Source: Actinomycetes bacterium
GTDB taxonomy: Bacteria > Actinomycetota > Acidimicrobiia > Acidimicrobiales > Acidimicrobiaceae
Length of the DNA: 13,819 bases
Assembly (NCBI GenBank): GCA_021790495.1
Contig: JAJYGZ010000298.1
Location: 1,309-15,127 of the forward strand
Reading direction: 5' to 3'
Within the stretch, counting starts at the first letter, position 1; each line of letters begins with the position of its first letter. Of this stretch, positions 1 through 9,271 are shown piece after piece. The notes beneath the pieces are model-generated. The model was not told the origin of the DNA. It saw only the letters and a list, made by a program, of their open reading frames with translations, and made no database searches. The position numbers and the translations under genes were made by a program.

Positions 1-281
1 AAGGACTTGGGCTTGCTGGTGCGCGTTCCGCTCCCAGAGAAAACTACGGTCGCTTTGCCCTTCGGAGGAAGATTGTCATTCCCTACGTCTTTGGTTACGC
101 CGTCGGTGCTGGGTACCGCCGAGACCGAAGAGGAGTTTGTCACCGAAGACGTCGAACCCTCGCTGGAGTTGTTGAAGACCTGGCGTCCAAGAAAAATCGA
201 CCCGATGACTAGGATCGCGGTTGCAACCAATACCCAAATGTTGACGGGCGCCCACCGCCGAATTCGCCAGAACGGCTTCAT
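1..281 (-). CDS. Membrane-anchored or secreted protein of unknown function, N-terminal part (runs off window)
   Basis: The reading frame starts at the ATG at 281 and stays open to the left edge, giving about 93 residues. The first residues are basic (MKPFWRIRRW). A hydrophobic segment follows at about residues 13-32, which fits a signal-anchor or uncleaved signal peptide. Residues 37-60 are rich in Ser, Thr, Asn and Val, like a flexible extracytoplasmic linker. From about residue 75 a beta-rich stretch begins (GKATVVFSGSGT), and the frame is cut there by the window edge. An in-frame stop lies upstream and no closer ATG is available. A purine-rich stretch (GGGGAAAAGAG) precedes the start at a somewhat long distance, so the ribosome-binding site is only fair. 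I do not recognise the family. The topology is supported by the sequence; the function is unknown. Confidence 0.6.
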   Translation of the reverse strand, partial: MKPFWRIRRWAPVNIWVLVATAILVIGSIFLGRQVFNNSSEGSTSSVTNSSSVSAVPSTDGVTKDVGNDNLPPKGKATVVFSGSGTRTSKPKS

Positions 282-814
282 TGCGAATGTTTCTCTTTTC
301 CCCGCCCACGATCCTAGCGCGGCTCGGCCCCAGCAATATGTAGAAGCCGGTCACCAGGCCGGGAAACCTAAGACTCAACTCGTTGCCCGCCAGGGCTCGC
401 ACCCGATCGGATCTGAGGCCAAACCCGCTCATCGTCACTTTGCTGCTTGTCGCCCGAACAACCATCGAAGCAATGCGCAAGTGACTTGCAGACCAAAGAT
501 GCAGGGGCACCTCGGTCGCTTTTGACCGGTTCATCGCCCACGGCCATCGCAATTACGCTCTCAAATCATCAATCTTTGAGCATCGCCGAATTTCGAGCGA
601 ACCCCGGTTGCATGATTCGCTTCAATGCCGATGGGGCGCGATGGGGTCGGTTTCCAAAGCGCAACACCAATCCGTTTGCCCACCAAGTGGCCCTATCACG
701 GTACTGAGCACTGAGAGGGGCCCGGTTTACTCGGTGCCCTTTTGATCAGTTGGCCCGGCAACGGGAACTTCGAGCTGGCGCGAAATGCCCACCGCTATGC
801 TTGGCCCCTTGGCG
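282..814. other. 533-bp region without a convincing gene
   Basis: This gap separates the ftsB-like stop from the start of the leftmost gene. Open frames exist on both strands, but none shows a recognisable domain, a good ribosome-binding site or a plausible composition. The longest minus-strand frame (76-552) mostly overlaps the membrane-protein gene in another frame. I see no tRNA: no T-arm with matching stem flanks is present. Structure that can be seen is a 6-bp inverted repeat at 560-580 (CTCAAA / TTTGAG, 9-base loop), a tandem ACTGAG at about 703-714, and the hairpin at 718-743 listed separately. The promoter of the leftmost gene must lie here or upstream, but I cannot pick it out. Confidence 0.5.
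718..743 (+). terminator. Hairpin with T-tract, possible intrinsic terminator
   Basis: On the plus strand GGGC-CCG pairs with CGG-GCCC around a 7-base loop (725-731), with one bulged T at 735. Four T residues follow directly at 740-743. The T-tract reads as a terminator for plus-strand transcription, yet no plus-strand gene is seen upstream. On the minus strand the same hairpin lies about 70 bases after the ftsB-like stop codon but has no T-run after it. It may stop or slow transcripts in both directions. The stem is visible; the function is inferred. Confidence 0.3.
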
Positions 815-1126
815 TTATCCGGCTTGTCCTGTTGTCGGGGCAAGATAGCTTCTCTGTCCGGGATAAACCATGTTCAGTTCCGTCTTTGCCAAGTAGGCGA
901 CTTCGCGCAGGTCGTTCAAGCTCTTGATCTCGGCGAGCAACGTAGCGTGAAGCTTGGTGGCCGACTTGAATTGCGCTTGGGTAGCCGCCACGGAAGCACG
1001 CTCAGCAAAGTAGGCAGATATCGGCGACCACACCAGCGCCGCAGCTATGACTACCGCTGCGATTCCTACCAGCATGTACCCCCGTCTCGCCCGGGAATGG
1101 GCGACGGGGGCGTAGATATTGGTCAC
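815..1126 (-). CDS. FtsB/DivIC-family septum formation initiator
   Basis: The 103-residue product has the layout of FtsB/DivIC-family divisome proteins. A short cytoplasmic N-terminus carries basic residues (SRARRG), one membrane segment lies at about 17-36, and a predicted coiled coil at about 40-75. The family's end motif follows: YLAKTELNMVYPGQRSY (78-94), with the characteristic PG after a hydrophobic pair. These small bitopic proteins bridge early and late divisome parts (the FtsQLB complex or its Gram-positive counterpart) and act in the membrane at the septum. The GTG start at 1126 is preceded by GGTAAGG with suitable spacing. Its place directly after eno matches mycobacteria, where a DivIC-like gene follows enolase. 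Whether it is FtsB-like or DivIC-like cannot be settled from length and layout alone. Confidence 0.85.
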   Translation of the reverse strand: MTNIYAPVAHSRARRGYMLVGIAAVVIAAALVWSPISAYFAERASVAATQAQFKSATKLHATLLAEIKSLNDLREVAYLAKTELNMVYPGQRSYLAPTTGQAG

Positions 1127-1206
1127 GATCCAACCTTACCAGGGCAAGTCATTGCAGAACGACCGATTTGAAGCAACTAATAGCCATTACAGGTCATAGT
1201 ACACGT

Positions 1207-1224
1207 TCCCCAAGAGTCCGGGGA
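1207..1224 (-). other. Short hairpin just after the eno stop codon
   Basis: TCCCC and GGGGA (1207-1211 and 1220-1224) form a 5-bp stem around an 8-base loop, beginning immediately after the enolase TAG. No T-tract follows on the minus strand, so it does not look like an efficient intrinsic terminator. It could trim or stabilise the eno 3' end before the ftsB-like gene. The pairing is visible; any role is inference. Confidence 0.3.
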
Positions 1225-2541
<1,317 letters not shown>

Positions 2542-2603
2542 TCAATACAATAGAGGAAATACCGTGCCGGTCTACCGCAGCCACATTCGCGGCCAAAAGC
2601 CGA

Positions 2604-4082
2604 TCACGGCTCTCGCAAGCGCGAAGAAAAGCGCAGAGCCAGCGCCCGCAATTCTGCCTCCAAGTCGATTCCTAGGAATCTAGCCAGCTCTGCGCTGCGA
2701 AAGACCAGCTCGGCGAGCGAATCGGCGTCATCGATATCCAAGGCTTTGCTGGCGATTAGCGACCGTAACTCTTCTTCCGGCGGGGTCACGTAGCCAAAGG
2801 CGCCCGCCTTGCGTAATACCTTGGCGCTAAATAACAAGGCTGGCAATGAAGTCGGCACCCCTTGGGCGGGCTCGGATATAGCTTTCTCGGTGCGCTTTAT
2901 GCTCTCCCAATTAGAGAGAACTTCATCCACTCCTGCCACTTCTAGCCCTAAAAACACATGGGGGTGGCGGCGTATCAACTTGGCGGTTATCGTTTCGAAC
3001 ACGAATCGCAGGTCGAACAACTTCTCTTCGGCGCCGATTACCGCGTGGAAGAGGACCTGAACCACGAGGTCGCCCAGCTCTCCGGCGAGTTCGTCACCCA
3101 AAAATTGGAGTTCGCCATCGACGGGGCTCGATTCATTCGGGTCGATCGAAGTCCCCAAACCGGCGAGCACTAACGACTCAATCGCATCGATAACCTCGTA
3201 GGACTCCTCGATCAAATGCTTGCCCAAGCTCGCATGAGATTGCTTTTGGTCCCAGGGGCATTCGCGCCTGAGCCTAGCGACGACCTCGACTAGGCCGAGG
3301 AACGCGGCGCTCGCCGATGCGGTAAAATCTCCTACGTACAGGCTCGTCAAATGGTCGAACTCCAGGCCGGCAAGGTCATGTGATGGCCGACAAACCACGC
3401 GCTCATCGATGGTGCCAAGATGAAACAGATAGGTGACATCCACTTCTGCGTCGGAGCTGCCGACGATATCAAGCACCTCTTGGGCAAGATGGGGGTTCCA
3501 AACTTGTGAAAGCAGAATTGCGCCTCGATAGCGGTCCGAATGAGCGCAAAACTCTGCAGAATCGACCAGCGTAACTCCGACCTGAAACGGATCGATTCCC
3601 ATCCGTGCAAAGGCCATGTCCACAAACGACATAGACGCGCTGACTCCAACGTCATTCCCGTGGCGTTCTAATAGGAGTTCGACAGTCCTCTCGGCGACGT
3701 TCGGCGACCCTGGGGTAACGTAGCCAATTCGCTTTACAGCGTCGTCACTGAGCGGACCTGCAGCCCAAAGGACTTGGAGATCGGCGACTTGAACGCTCCA
3801 CGGCGCCTCGTCTGGTGCGAGCAGGCGAGAGATGCGCCCCGAGATCTCTTCGTAGAGACGACCGAAGTCATCAGCTTGTTGGTAAAGCGGGTCGAACGCC
3901 AGAACCACCGCGTGTGCGATTAACCCAGAATTTAGCAGCTCGGATACGCCCGGATGAACAGAGGTTCGAAGCAAGATAAGTTGGCAGGCCTTGAGCTCCT
4001 CAATGGCACCCAAGGTCATGCTGGATAGACCTCCGGGCCCCATCCCGATAATGGAAAGCTGGCGCTTCAAGGGTTCACCCAT
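2604..4082 (-). CDS. mazG: YabN-type fusion: tetrapyrrole-methylase-like domain plus MazG NTP pyrophosphohydrolase
   Basis: The 492-residue protein has two domains, as in Bacillus YabN. Residues 1 to about 235 resemble the SAM-dependent tetrapyrrole (corrin/porphyrin) methylase fold, with IIGMGPGG at 11-18 and YVTPGSPNVAERT; its substrate in such fusions is not established. Residues from about 262 on are MazG, which hydrolyses nucleoside triphosphates to monophosphate and pyrophosphate and is linked to nucleotide-pool clean-up. Metal-binding residues are E292, E293 and E296 (EESYE) and E335 and D338 (ELGD). CPWDQ lies near 275-279 and RHPHVF at 372-377. The gap between E296 and E335 is longer than usual and holds an acidic insertion. 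The ATG at 4082 lacks a strong ribosome-binding site. The gene begins 22 bp after the upstream lipoprotein gene, so the two are probably co-transcribed. Confidence 0.93.
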   Translation of the reverse strand: MGEPLKRQLSIIGMGPGGLSSMTLGAIEELKACQLILLRTSVHPGVSELLNSGLIAHAVVLAFDPLYQQADDFGRLYEEISGRISRLLAPDEAPWSVQVADLQVLWAAGPLSDDAVKRIGYVTPGSPNVAERTVELLLERHGNDVGVSASMSFVDMAFARMGIDPFQVGVTLVDSAEFCAHSDRYRGAILLSQVWNPHLAQEVLDIVGSSDAEVDVTYLFHLGTIDERVVCRPSHDLAGLEFDHLTSLYVGDFTASASAAFLGLVEVVARLRRECPWDQKQSHASLGKHLIEESYEVIDAIESLVLAGLGTSIDPNESSPVDGELQFLGDELAGELGDLVVQVLFHAVIGAEEKLFDLRFVFETITAKLIRRHPHVFLGLEVAGVDEVLSNWESIKRTEKAISEPAQGVPTSLPALLFSAKVLRKAGAFGYVTPPEEELRSLIASKALDIDDADSLAELVFRSAELARFLGIDLEAELRALALRFSSRLREP

Positions 4083-4104
4083 TGGTGACCAAGCCGTACG
4101 CCAC

Positions 4105-5121
4105 TTAAGCTGATGGCGCTTTCGGAGGCACTACCGAAGCGGTTGATTTCGAGATCGAATAGCTGCCGTAGACCGGATTGATATCAACCTTCGCACTCTT
4201 TGCCAGGCCCGATACAAATGCGTTCAGATCGTTGGACCCCGCCGAACCGAACTCGGCCCCAATAACCGACGGCAGCGCTTGGGCGAAAGAAAGCGCGGTC
4301 TTGGAGACCACCTTCCCAATTCCGTATCCACTGGTTTCGGGAACTGGAGGCAAGACGACGTTGGGGGTCCCCGCTAGCACTGCCGCAGCGAATTGAGCAC
4401 CGAAAGCGTTTGAATATTGTGCGAATGTTCCACAGCCGATATACCCTCCATTGCCGGCACTATTGGTATCCGCCGACTGGGACTTGGCGAGCTGAGCAAA
4501 GTTGGCTCCCGCCTTGATCTGGTTGTAGATGCTTGTGGCTTGCGCCTGAGAACTTACCAGAATATGAGCGGCGCAAATCTCGGTGAACTGCCCCACGTTC
4601 TTGGTGTAGTAAGCCTTCAGGGCTGGAAGGGACATATCCGTCTTGGTGAGATACGCTTCAAGAGCTGTAACCGCGGCAGTATCAAAGATCAACTGGTTCT
4701 GATAACTGCGAGGAAACGCCCCGAATGCCGCTGCACCGCCGTAACTTTGCTCCGCGGTTACCCGAGCCACCGACGCAGCCGTCCCCGAGGTGGAGAGTCC
4801 TAGCTTCTTGACCGCGCCTTCTATGAGAACGAGTGCAATCCGCCGGTTTAGTACCTGATCAGCAAATTTAGTAGCAAACGTCGATGTGGAAGCGCCATAT
4901 ACCGGCTCCTGGGCGGTTATTTTCGAGACAAACAGTTTGTTTCCCGCGATCGCGTTCAACTCCGAATTGAGTTGGGATACGGTCACGTAGTCCGAACCGA
5001 CTTTGGCGGCGTACGGAGTCGTTGTACAACTCGAGGCGCCTAGGCCGATAGCCACGACCGCGGCTGAAAGCTTGAGGGCTCCCGCCACGGATAACTTGGA
5101 AAATCTGGCCGCTTGGTTCAA
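4105..5121 (-). CDS. Parvulin-type (SurA/PrsA-like) peptidyl-prolyl isomerase lipoprotein
   Basis: The 338-residue product looks like an exported folding factor. The start is placed at the TTG at 5121 because GAGGG lies six bases upstream; an earlier in-frame TTG at 5157 has no such site and would add 12 residues. The N-terminus has basic residues (R6, K9, K17), a hydrophobic core at about 18-28 and a probable lipobox ending in C32 (GASSC). Position -3 is Ala rather than the usual Leu, so lipidation is likely but not certain. A SurA-N-like helical region with VLNRRIALVLI follows. A PpiC/rotamase domain occupies about 180-275 (AAHILVSS, IKAGANFAQLAKSQS, GNGGYIGCG). It would catalyse prolyl cis-trans isomerisation of proteins outside the membrane. 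It sits between the YbjN-like gene and mazG, all in one direction. Confidence 0.85.
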   Translation of the reverse strand: MNQAARFSKLSVAGALKLSAAVVAIGLGASSCTTTPYAAKVGSDYVTVSQLNSELNAIAGNKLFVSKITAQEPVYGASTSTFATKFADQVLNRRIALVLIEGAVKKLGLSTSGTAASVARVTAEQSYGGAAAFGAFPRSYQNQLIFDTAAVTALEAYLTKTDMSLPALKAYYTKNVGQFTEICAAHILVSSQAQATSIYNQIKAGANFAQLAKSQSADTNSAGNGGYIGCGTFAQYSNAFGAQFAAAVLAGTPNVVLPPVPETSGYGIGKVVSKTALSFAQALPSVIGAEFGSAGSNDLNAFVSGLAKSAKVDINPVYGSYSISKSTASVVPPKAPSA

Positions 5122-5175
5122 AATCGTCCCTCTTGGTTTTTCATATTGATCCGGCAAAGTTGTCTTGGCTTGGCT

Positions 5176-5721
5176 CTACTCATCGTCGAGGTCAAGTTCC
5201 AGGGCCGCAATGAAGGTATCCACCGCGCCGGAGAAGCGCGCTATGGAATCTTCTACGCTCGCGCCGCCGACGAGTTCTTCTATCGCCATATGCGCCGCTA
5301 ACGAGATACCGACCAGCAGCTCATGAGTCTGGGCAAACGACTCGACAGCCACGTCTTCAACGATTACGGTCTCGACGTCATCCAGGCCGCCGACCAGGAC
5401 GCTAGAGCAAACCTCGACAAGCTTATCTTCAAAATGATACGAAACGGCGCCGGGCAGGGCCCCTTTGTTCATCTCGTTCATCAAGGAGAGCAGCTTAAAG
5501 TGCAGCTCCTCGCGGACTGGACATTCAAAAACCACCGAGACGGATATCTGATCGCTATCCGGGGCGAGGTTGCACATGTAGCCAAGGTCGAGACTTGAGG
5601 TCGTCGTCCCTCCAAGAAAAGTAATGATGTCGTCCTTGGAGTCTTCTTCCCAGCCCGACTCTGTCAGAAACGCGGCAACGCTCTTCGCGAAAGGCGTCAG
5701 CTCGGACTCGGAATCTGGCAT
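5176..5721 (-). CDS. YbjN-like (type III secretion chaperone-like fold) acidic protein
   Basis: This is a soluble protein of 181 residues, acidic at both ends, with a C-terminal ELDLDDE. The start is placed at the ATG at 5721, preceded by GGGGAGAG at good spacing; an ATG at 5766 lacks such a site. The N-terminal half alternates strands and helices (ITFLGGTTT, ISVSVVFECP, then LLSLMNEMNKG). This recalls YbjN-domain proteins of Actinobacteria, which share a fold with type III secretion chaperones. The second half (about 115-181) is mostly helical and has no motif I recognise. No catalytic residues or membrane segments are apparent. The gene begins 50 bp after mfd. The molecular role of this family is not established, and the family assignment rests on pattern rather than a diagnostic motif. 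Confidence 0.6.
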   Translation of the reverse strand: MPDSESELTPFAKSVAAFLTESGWEEDSKDDIITFLGGTTTSSLDLGYMCNLAPDSDQISVSVVFECPVREELHFKLLSLMNEMNKGALPGAVSYHFEDKLVEVCSSVLVGGLDDVETVIVEDVAVESFAQTHELLVGISLAAHMAIEELVGGASVEDSIARFSGAVDTFIAALELDLDDE

Positions 5722-5771
5722 TGCTCTCCCCGTCGTCGCCCGGATTGGCTGGTAAATCTTCACCATCGAAT

Positions 5772-8700
5772 CTAGCCAGCCTGCACCGAATTGACGTTCC
5801 GACGTTGGATGATAAGGTCCAACACGTCAAGGGCGAGTTTGGCTCCGCCGTCATCGAACGTCGCCTCCAAAGTCAATGTCTTGGAGAATTCGTGAAAATT
5901 AACCTTGTGGAACCGCCGCTGAAAATTTACCAAGACGCTTTGGGGCGGGACGACGCCGACTAGTCGGAGGCGATAACGTCGCGACTTTGGGGAGCCGACG
6001 TGCTCGACGCGCACTTCGATCGCGGCAAGGGATAAAGCGCGATTGCGAATTCTGGTCACGTCGCCGAGAACTGTGGTTTCGAGCGGCACCGGGCCGAAAC
6101 GGTCAATCCAGTCGCTCATGAGTTGCTCTATGTCGGAATCTGTCTCGCAATCCGCCAGGGCTTTGTACGCTTCAAGCCGAAGCTCCTCTTTGGAAATGTA
6201 GGCCGAAGCGATGGTTGCAGTTTGGGCGACATCCACCCTGACCTCGGAAGTGGCCTTGGGAGCCTCACCGTTTAAATAAGCAATGGCCTCCTTGACCATC
6301 TTGACGTAAAGATCGTATCCAACAGCCGCAATGTGGCCGGACTGATTTTGCCCGAGCAAATTGCCAGCGCCGCGTATCTCAAGGTCGCGCATGGCGATGC
6401 GAAAGCCCGCACCCAGCTCGACCGCCTCACCGATTGTCTTGAGGCGCTCGTAAGCTTCGTCGGTCAACTTCGTATCGGGTGCATGGAAAAGATACGCGTA
6501 TGCCTTGGTTGCGCCACGTCCAACGCGTCCGCGCAACTGGTGCAGCTGCCCGAGCCCAAGCATTTCGGCACGATCGACCACCATGGTGTTGACGGTGGGC
6601 ATGTCGATCCCAGATTCAATGATCGTGGTGCAAACCAAGACGTCGAAATGTCCCTGCCAGAAAGCGTCCACCACTTTTTCTAGCTGCGACTCGTCCATCT
6701 GGCCGTGCGCCACAGCGACCCGCGCCTCCGGAACCAGAGCCCTAACTTTCGCGGCAACGGTCTCGATGTCCATAACTCGGTTATGGACAAAGAATACCTG
6801 TCCTTCGCGAAGCAGCTCGCGACGTATCGCCTCGACGACAGCGGCCTCGTCGTAACCGCCGACAAAGGTGAGAATCGGCTGGCGCGAACCGGGCGGTGTC
6901 GAGAGCAGAGAAAGGTCGCGGAGGCCGGTAAGAGACATCTCCAGTGTCCTGGGTATCGGAGTCGCTGTAAGGGTGAGGATATCGACGTTGACCGCGAGGC
7001 GTTTTATCGCCTCCTTGTGATTGACGCCAAAGCGCTGCTCTTCGTCCACCACGAGCAATCCGAGATTGGCGAACTTTACGTCCTTGGACAAAAGCCGATG
7101 GGTCCCGATCACGACATCGACCGAGCCGTTTGCGACCCCCGCTAAAACCTCCTTCACCTCCGACGGAGACAAAAAGCGCGACACGACCTCAACGCGAAGA
7201 GGAAATTGAGCGAATCGTTCCGCAAAAGTCTGATGATGCTGGTGAGCCAGGAGCGTGGTCGGCACGAGAACCGCTACCTGGTGACCGGATTGGATCGCCT
7301 TAAAGGCCGCGCGGATAGCCACTTCGGTCTTTCCGAAGCCGACATCGCCGCAAACCAGCCGATCCATGGGCCGCTCGCTTTCCATGTCGGACTTGACTTC
7401 GGCGATCGCCTTTCGCTGGTCTCTAGTAAGGGTATACGGGAAGAGATCTTCCATTTCCCCTTGCCACAAACTGTCGGGCAGGTGGGCGATTCCGGTGGCG
7501 TGGAGTCGTTTTTGGTAGAGAAGAACCAACTCTTGGGCTATCCGCTCGACGCTCTTTTTTACCTTGGCTTTGGCCTTTTGCCAATCCTGACCGCCAAGTT
7601 TTGATAGCGCAGGCTTTTCGCCGCCCGAGTAGGGAGTAACGGCGCCCATCTGGTCGGTAGGAATGAACAGCTTCGCTTTGTCCCGATACTCGATCTCGAG
7701 ATAGTCTCTTTCGACCGAGGCAACCTCGCGTCGGACCATGCCCAGATAACGGCCGACTCCATGAAAGTCGTGCACGACATAGCCACCCGGTGCTAGCGCT
7801 TCAAATAGCGCCGCGGCAGCACGTGCCTCCATAGTCGCCATTTTGCGTTTTGCCCGACGACCCGTAAGGTCGAAGGGCGCATAGACGCTTACTCCGCCCG
7901 AAGCGGAGATAAACCCCGACTCCAACTCGGATATGAAGCATCCTACGCCGCGCTTTTGGGGCGGCTTGGAGCAAAAACTGGCGTAGGCAGTCTCGTCGCG
8001 CAAAGCTGTAGCTGCCAATCCCGATTCCTTGAGCGACGCGATAATCCGATTCGCCATTGATATCGAGTCCGCACTAATCAGTGTCACCAGTCCGGACCTG
8101 AGATCAGATCGCAGAGCCGCCACGATCGATTCTTCGCGGCGATCCGCCAACACCACTCTCTCTACATCGAGACGCGTCTCTTCAGCCCCAGACGATATTG
8201 CGCTCCGAGTAACTAGCGAAGCTGGCGTCTCGCCCAGCAGCGCCTGAGGAGACACATAGAGCGAAACTGCCTTCGCACTGGATGGATTGATTCCCCACGT
8301 CGGTCCTAGAGCAGCGAGCAGGTCGTTCTCTTCATCGACAAGCGCGCCAACTCGTTCCGCAACTCGCCGATATTCGCTAATTACCACAACATCGCCCGCT
8401 CGTAGCAATGAAAGCGGCGAGGCATGAAACTCGGGGAAGAACGGCGCCCACGACTCCATCCCGTCGAAGAATTCCCCATTCTCGATTCGCGAGAACACAC
8501 CAGAAAGTTCGGGGAAGTCCATGGCGAGCTTCCGCGCGTGGGAGATGTCGAGCTCGCCGGGTCGAAACTCTCGAGCAGGATGCACGACGAGGGAGGAAAT
8601 AGGCGTCGAGCTACGCTGGTCGGCCAAAGAGAACTCCATCAGCCGCTCAACTTCGTCGCCGAATAAGTCTGCTCGGACCGGACTAGTTCTATCCGCCGGA

Positions 8701-9257
8701 AAGACGTCAATTATCGAGCCGCGTACTGCGAACTCTCCGATCGACTCCACTTGGTATTCGCGGCGGTAGCCGAAGGATCCAAGCCGCCGAATGACATCCT
8801 CAACGTCGATGCGCTCGCCGCTAGCGATCTGGATCGGCTCATAGGAGAGCCATCGCGGAGCGAATCTCTGCGCAGCCGAGCGAGCCGAAAGAATCAGTAT
8901 TTGGGCTGGGGATCGCGAGGCATCTCGATAGCAGAGCTCGTGCAAGAAACGCACCCGCACCCCCATCGCTTCGACCCGCGGAGAGACGCGTTCGAAGGCA
9001 AAGGTATCCCAGCTGGGAATCAATCCCGACGCGACCATACCCGCGAATGCGCCAAGCTCGCCTTTGAGAGCGTTGGCATCCGACTCGGTAGGCACCACTA
9101 CCACAACTCGGTTATCCGCCTTGATCTTTTGTGCTAATGCCACGATCGATGGCGCGAAGGCGCTCTCGGTGATTACCAGAGGCCCGCTAGGAGCTTCCAA
9201 CGGGGCGAATACCCGTGCCCTATCCAGCTGTTCCAGTACAGCTCGGAGTATTGCCAT
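5772..9257 (-). CDS. mfd: Transcription-repair coupling factor Mfd
   Basis: Mfd is an ATP-driven DNA translocase that removes RNA polymerase stalled at lesions and recruits UvrA for nucleotide excision repair. The 1161-residue length is normal. The N-terminal UvrB-homology region occupies about 1-350 (IDVFPADRTSPVRADLFGDE near 190). The RNA-polymerase-interacting domain lies at about 490-545 (VVHDFHGVGRYLG, FIPTDQMGAV). The RecG-like motor has Walker A GDVGFGKTE at 637-645, DEEQRFG from 738, and LRGRVGR near 905. The TRG-type segment AGNLLGQNQSGHI lies near 975, and the C-terminal D7 regulatory domain fills the last 150 residues. The ATG at 9257 has AGGAG upstream, overlapping the pth stop codon, so translation is probably coupled to pth. 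All key motifs are intact. Confidence 0.98.
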   Translation of the reverse strand: MAILRAVLEQLDRARVFAPLEAPSGPLVITESAFAPSIVALAQKIKADNRVVVVVPTESDANALKGELGAFAGMVASGLIPSWDTFAFERVSPRVEAMGVRVRFLHELCYRDASRSPAQILILSARSAAQRFAPRWLSYEPIQIASGERIDVEDVIRRLGSFGYRREYQVESIGEFAVRGSIIDVFPADRTSPVRADLFGDEVERLMEFSLADQRSSTPISSLVVHPAREFRPGELDISHARKLAMDFPELSGVFSRIENGEFFDGMESWAPFFPEFHASPLSLLRAGDVVVISEYRRVAERVGALVDEENDLLAALGPTWGINPSSAKAVSLYVSPQALLGETPASLVTRSAISSGAEETRLDVERVVLADRREESIVAALRSDLRSGLVTLISADSISMANRIIASLKESGLAATALRDETAYASFCSKPPQKRGVGCFISELESGFISASGGVSVYAPFDLTGRRAKRKMATMEARAAAALFEALAPGGYVVHDFHGVGRYLGMVRREVASVERDYLEIEYRDKAKLFIPTDQMGAVTPYSGGEKPALSKLGGQDWQKAKAKVKKSVERIAQELVLLYQKRLHATGIAHLPDSLWQGEMEDLFPYTLTRDQRKAIAEVKSDMESERPMDRLVCGDVGFGKTEVAIRAAFKAIQSGHQVAVLVPTTLLAHQHHQTFAERFAQFPLRVEVVSRFLSPSEVKEVLAGVANGSVDVVIGTHRLLSKDVKFANLGLLVVDEEQRFGVNHKEAIKRLAVNVDILTLTATPIPRTLEMSLTGLRDLSLLSTPPGSRQPILTFVGGYDEAAVVEAIRRELLREGQVFFVHNRVMDIETVAAKVRALVPEARVAVAHGQMDESQLEKVVDAFWQGHFDVLVCTTIIESGIDMPTVNTMVVDRAEMLGLGQLHQLRGRVGRGATKAYAYLFHAPDTKLTDEAYERLKTIGEAVELGAGFRIAMRDLEIRGAGNLLGQNQSGHIAAVGYDLYVKMVKEAIAYLNGEAPKATSEVRVDVAQTATIASAYISKEELRLEAYKALADCETDSDIEQLMSDWIDRFGPVPLETTVLGDVTRIRNRALSLAAIEVRVEHVGSPKSRRYRLRLVGVVPPQSVLVNFQRRFHKVNFHEFSKTLTLEATFDDGGAKLALDVLDLIIQRRNVNSVQAG

Positions 9258-9271
9258 CGTCTAAAGGGCTC

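Noticed and set aside
7..525. Plus-strand open frame of 172 codons
   Set aside because: It lies opposite the left-edge gene and the empty gap; its composition (many Arg, Pro, His, Gln) is that of a shadow frame, and nothing recognisable appears in it.
368..547. 59-codon minus-strand frame from ATG at 547
   Set aside because: Low-complexity polar composition with no motif; GAGAG upstream is too distant to support it.
76..552. Minus-strand open frame of 158 codons
   Set aside because: It overlaps the better-supported membrane-protein start (ATG at 281) in another frame, shows no family pattern, and has no convincing ribosome-binding site.
600..625. T-arm-like GGGGTTCGCTCG on the minus strand
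   Set aside because: The flanks do not pair (CCGGGG has no matching 3' arm), and no anticodon or acceptor stem is found, so it is not a tRNA.
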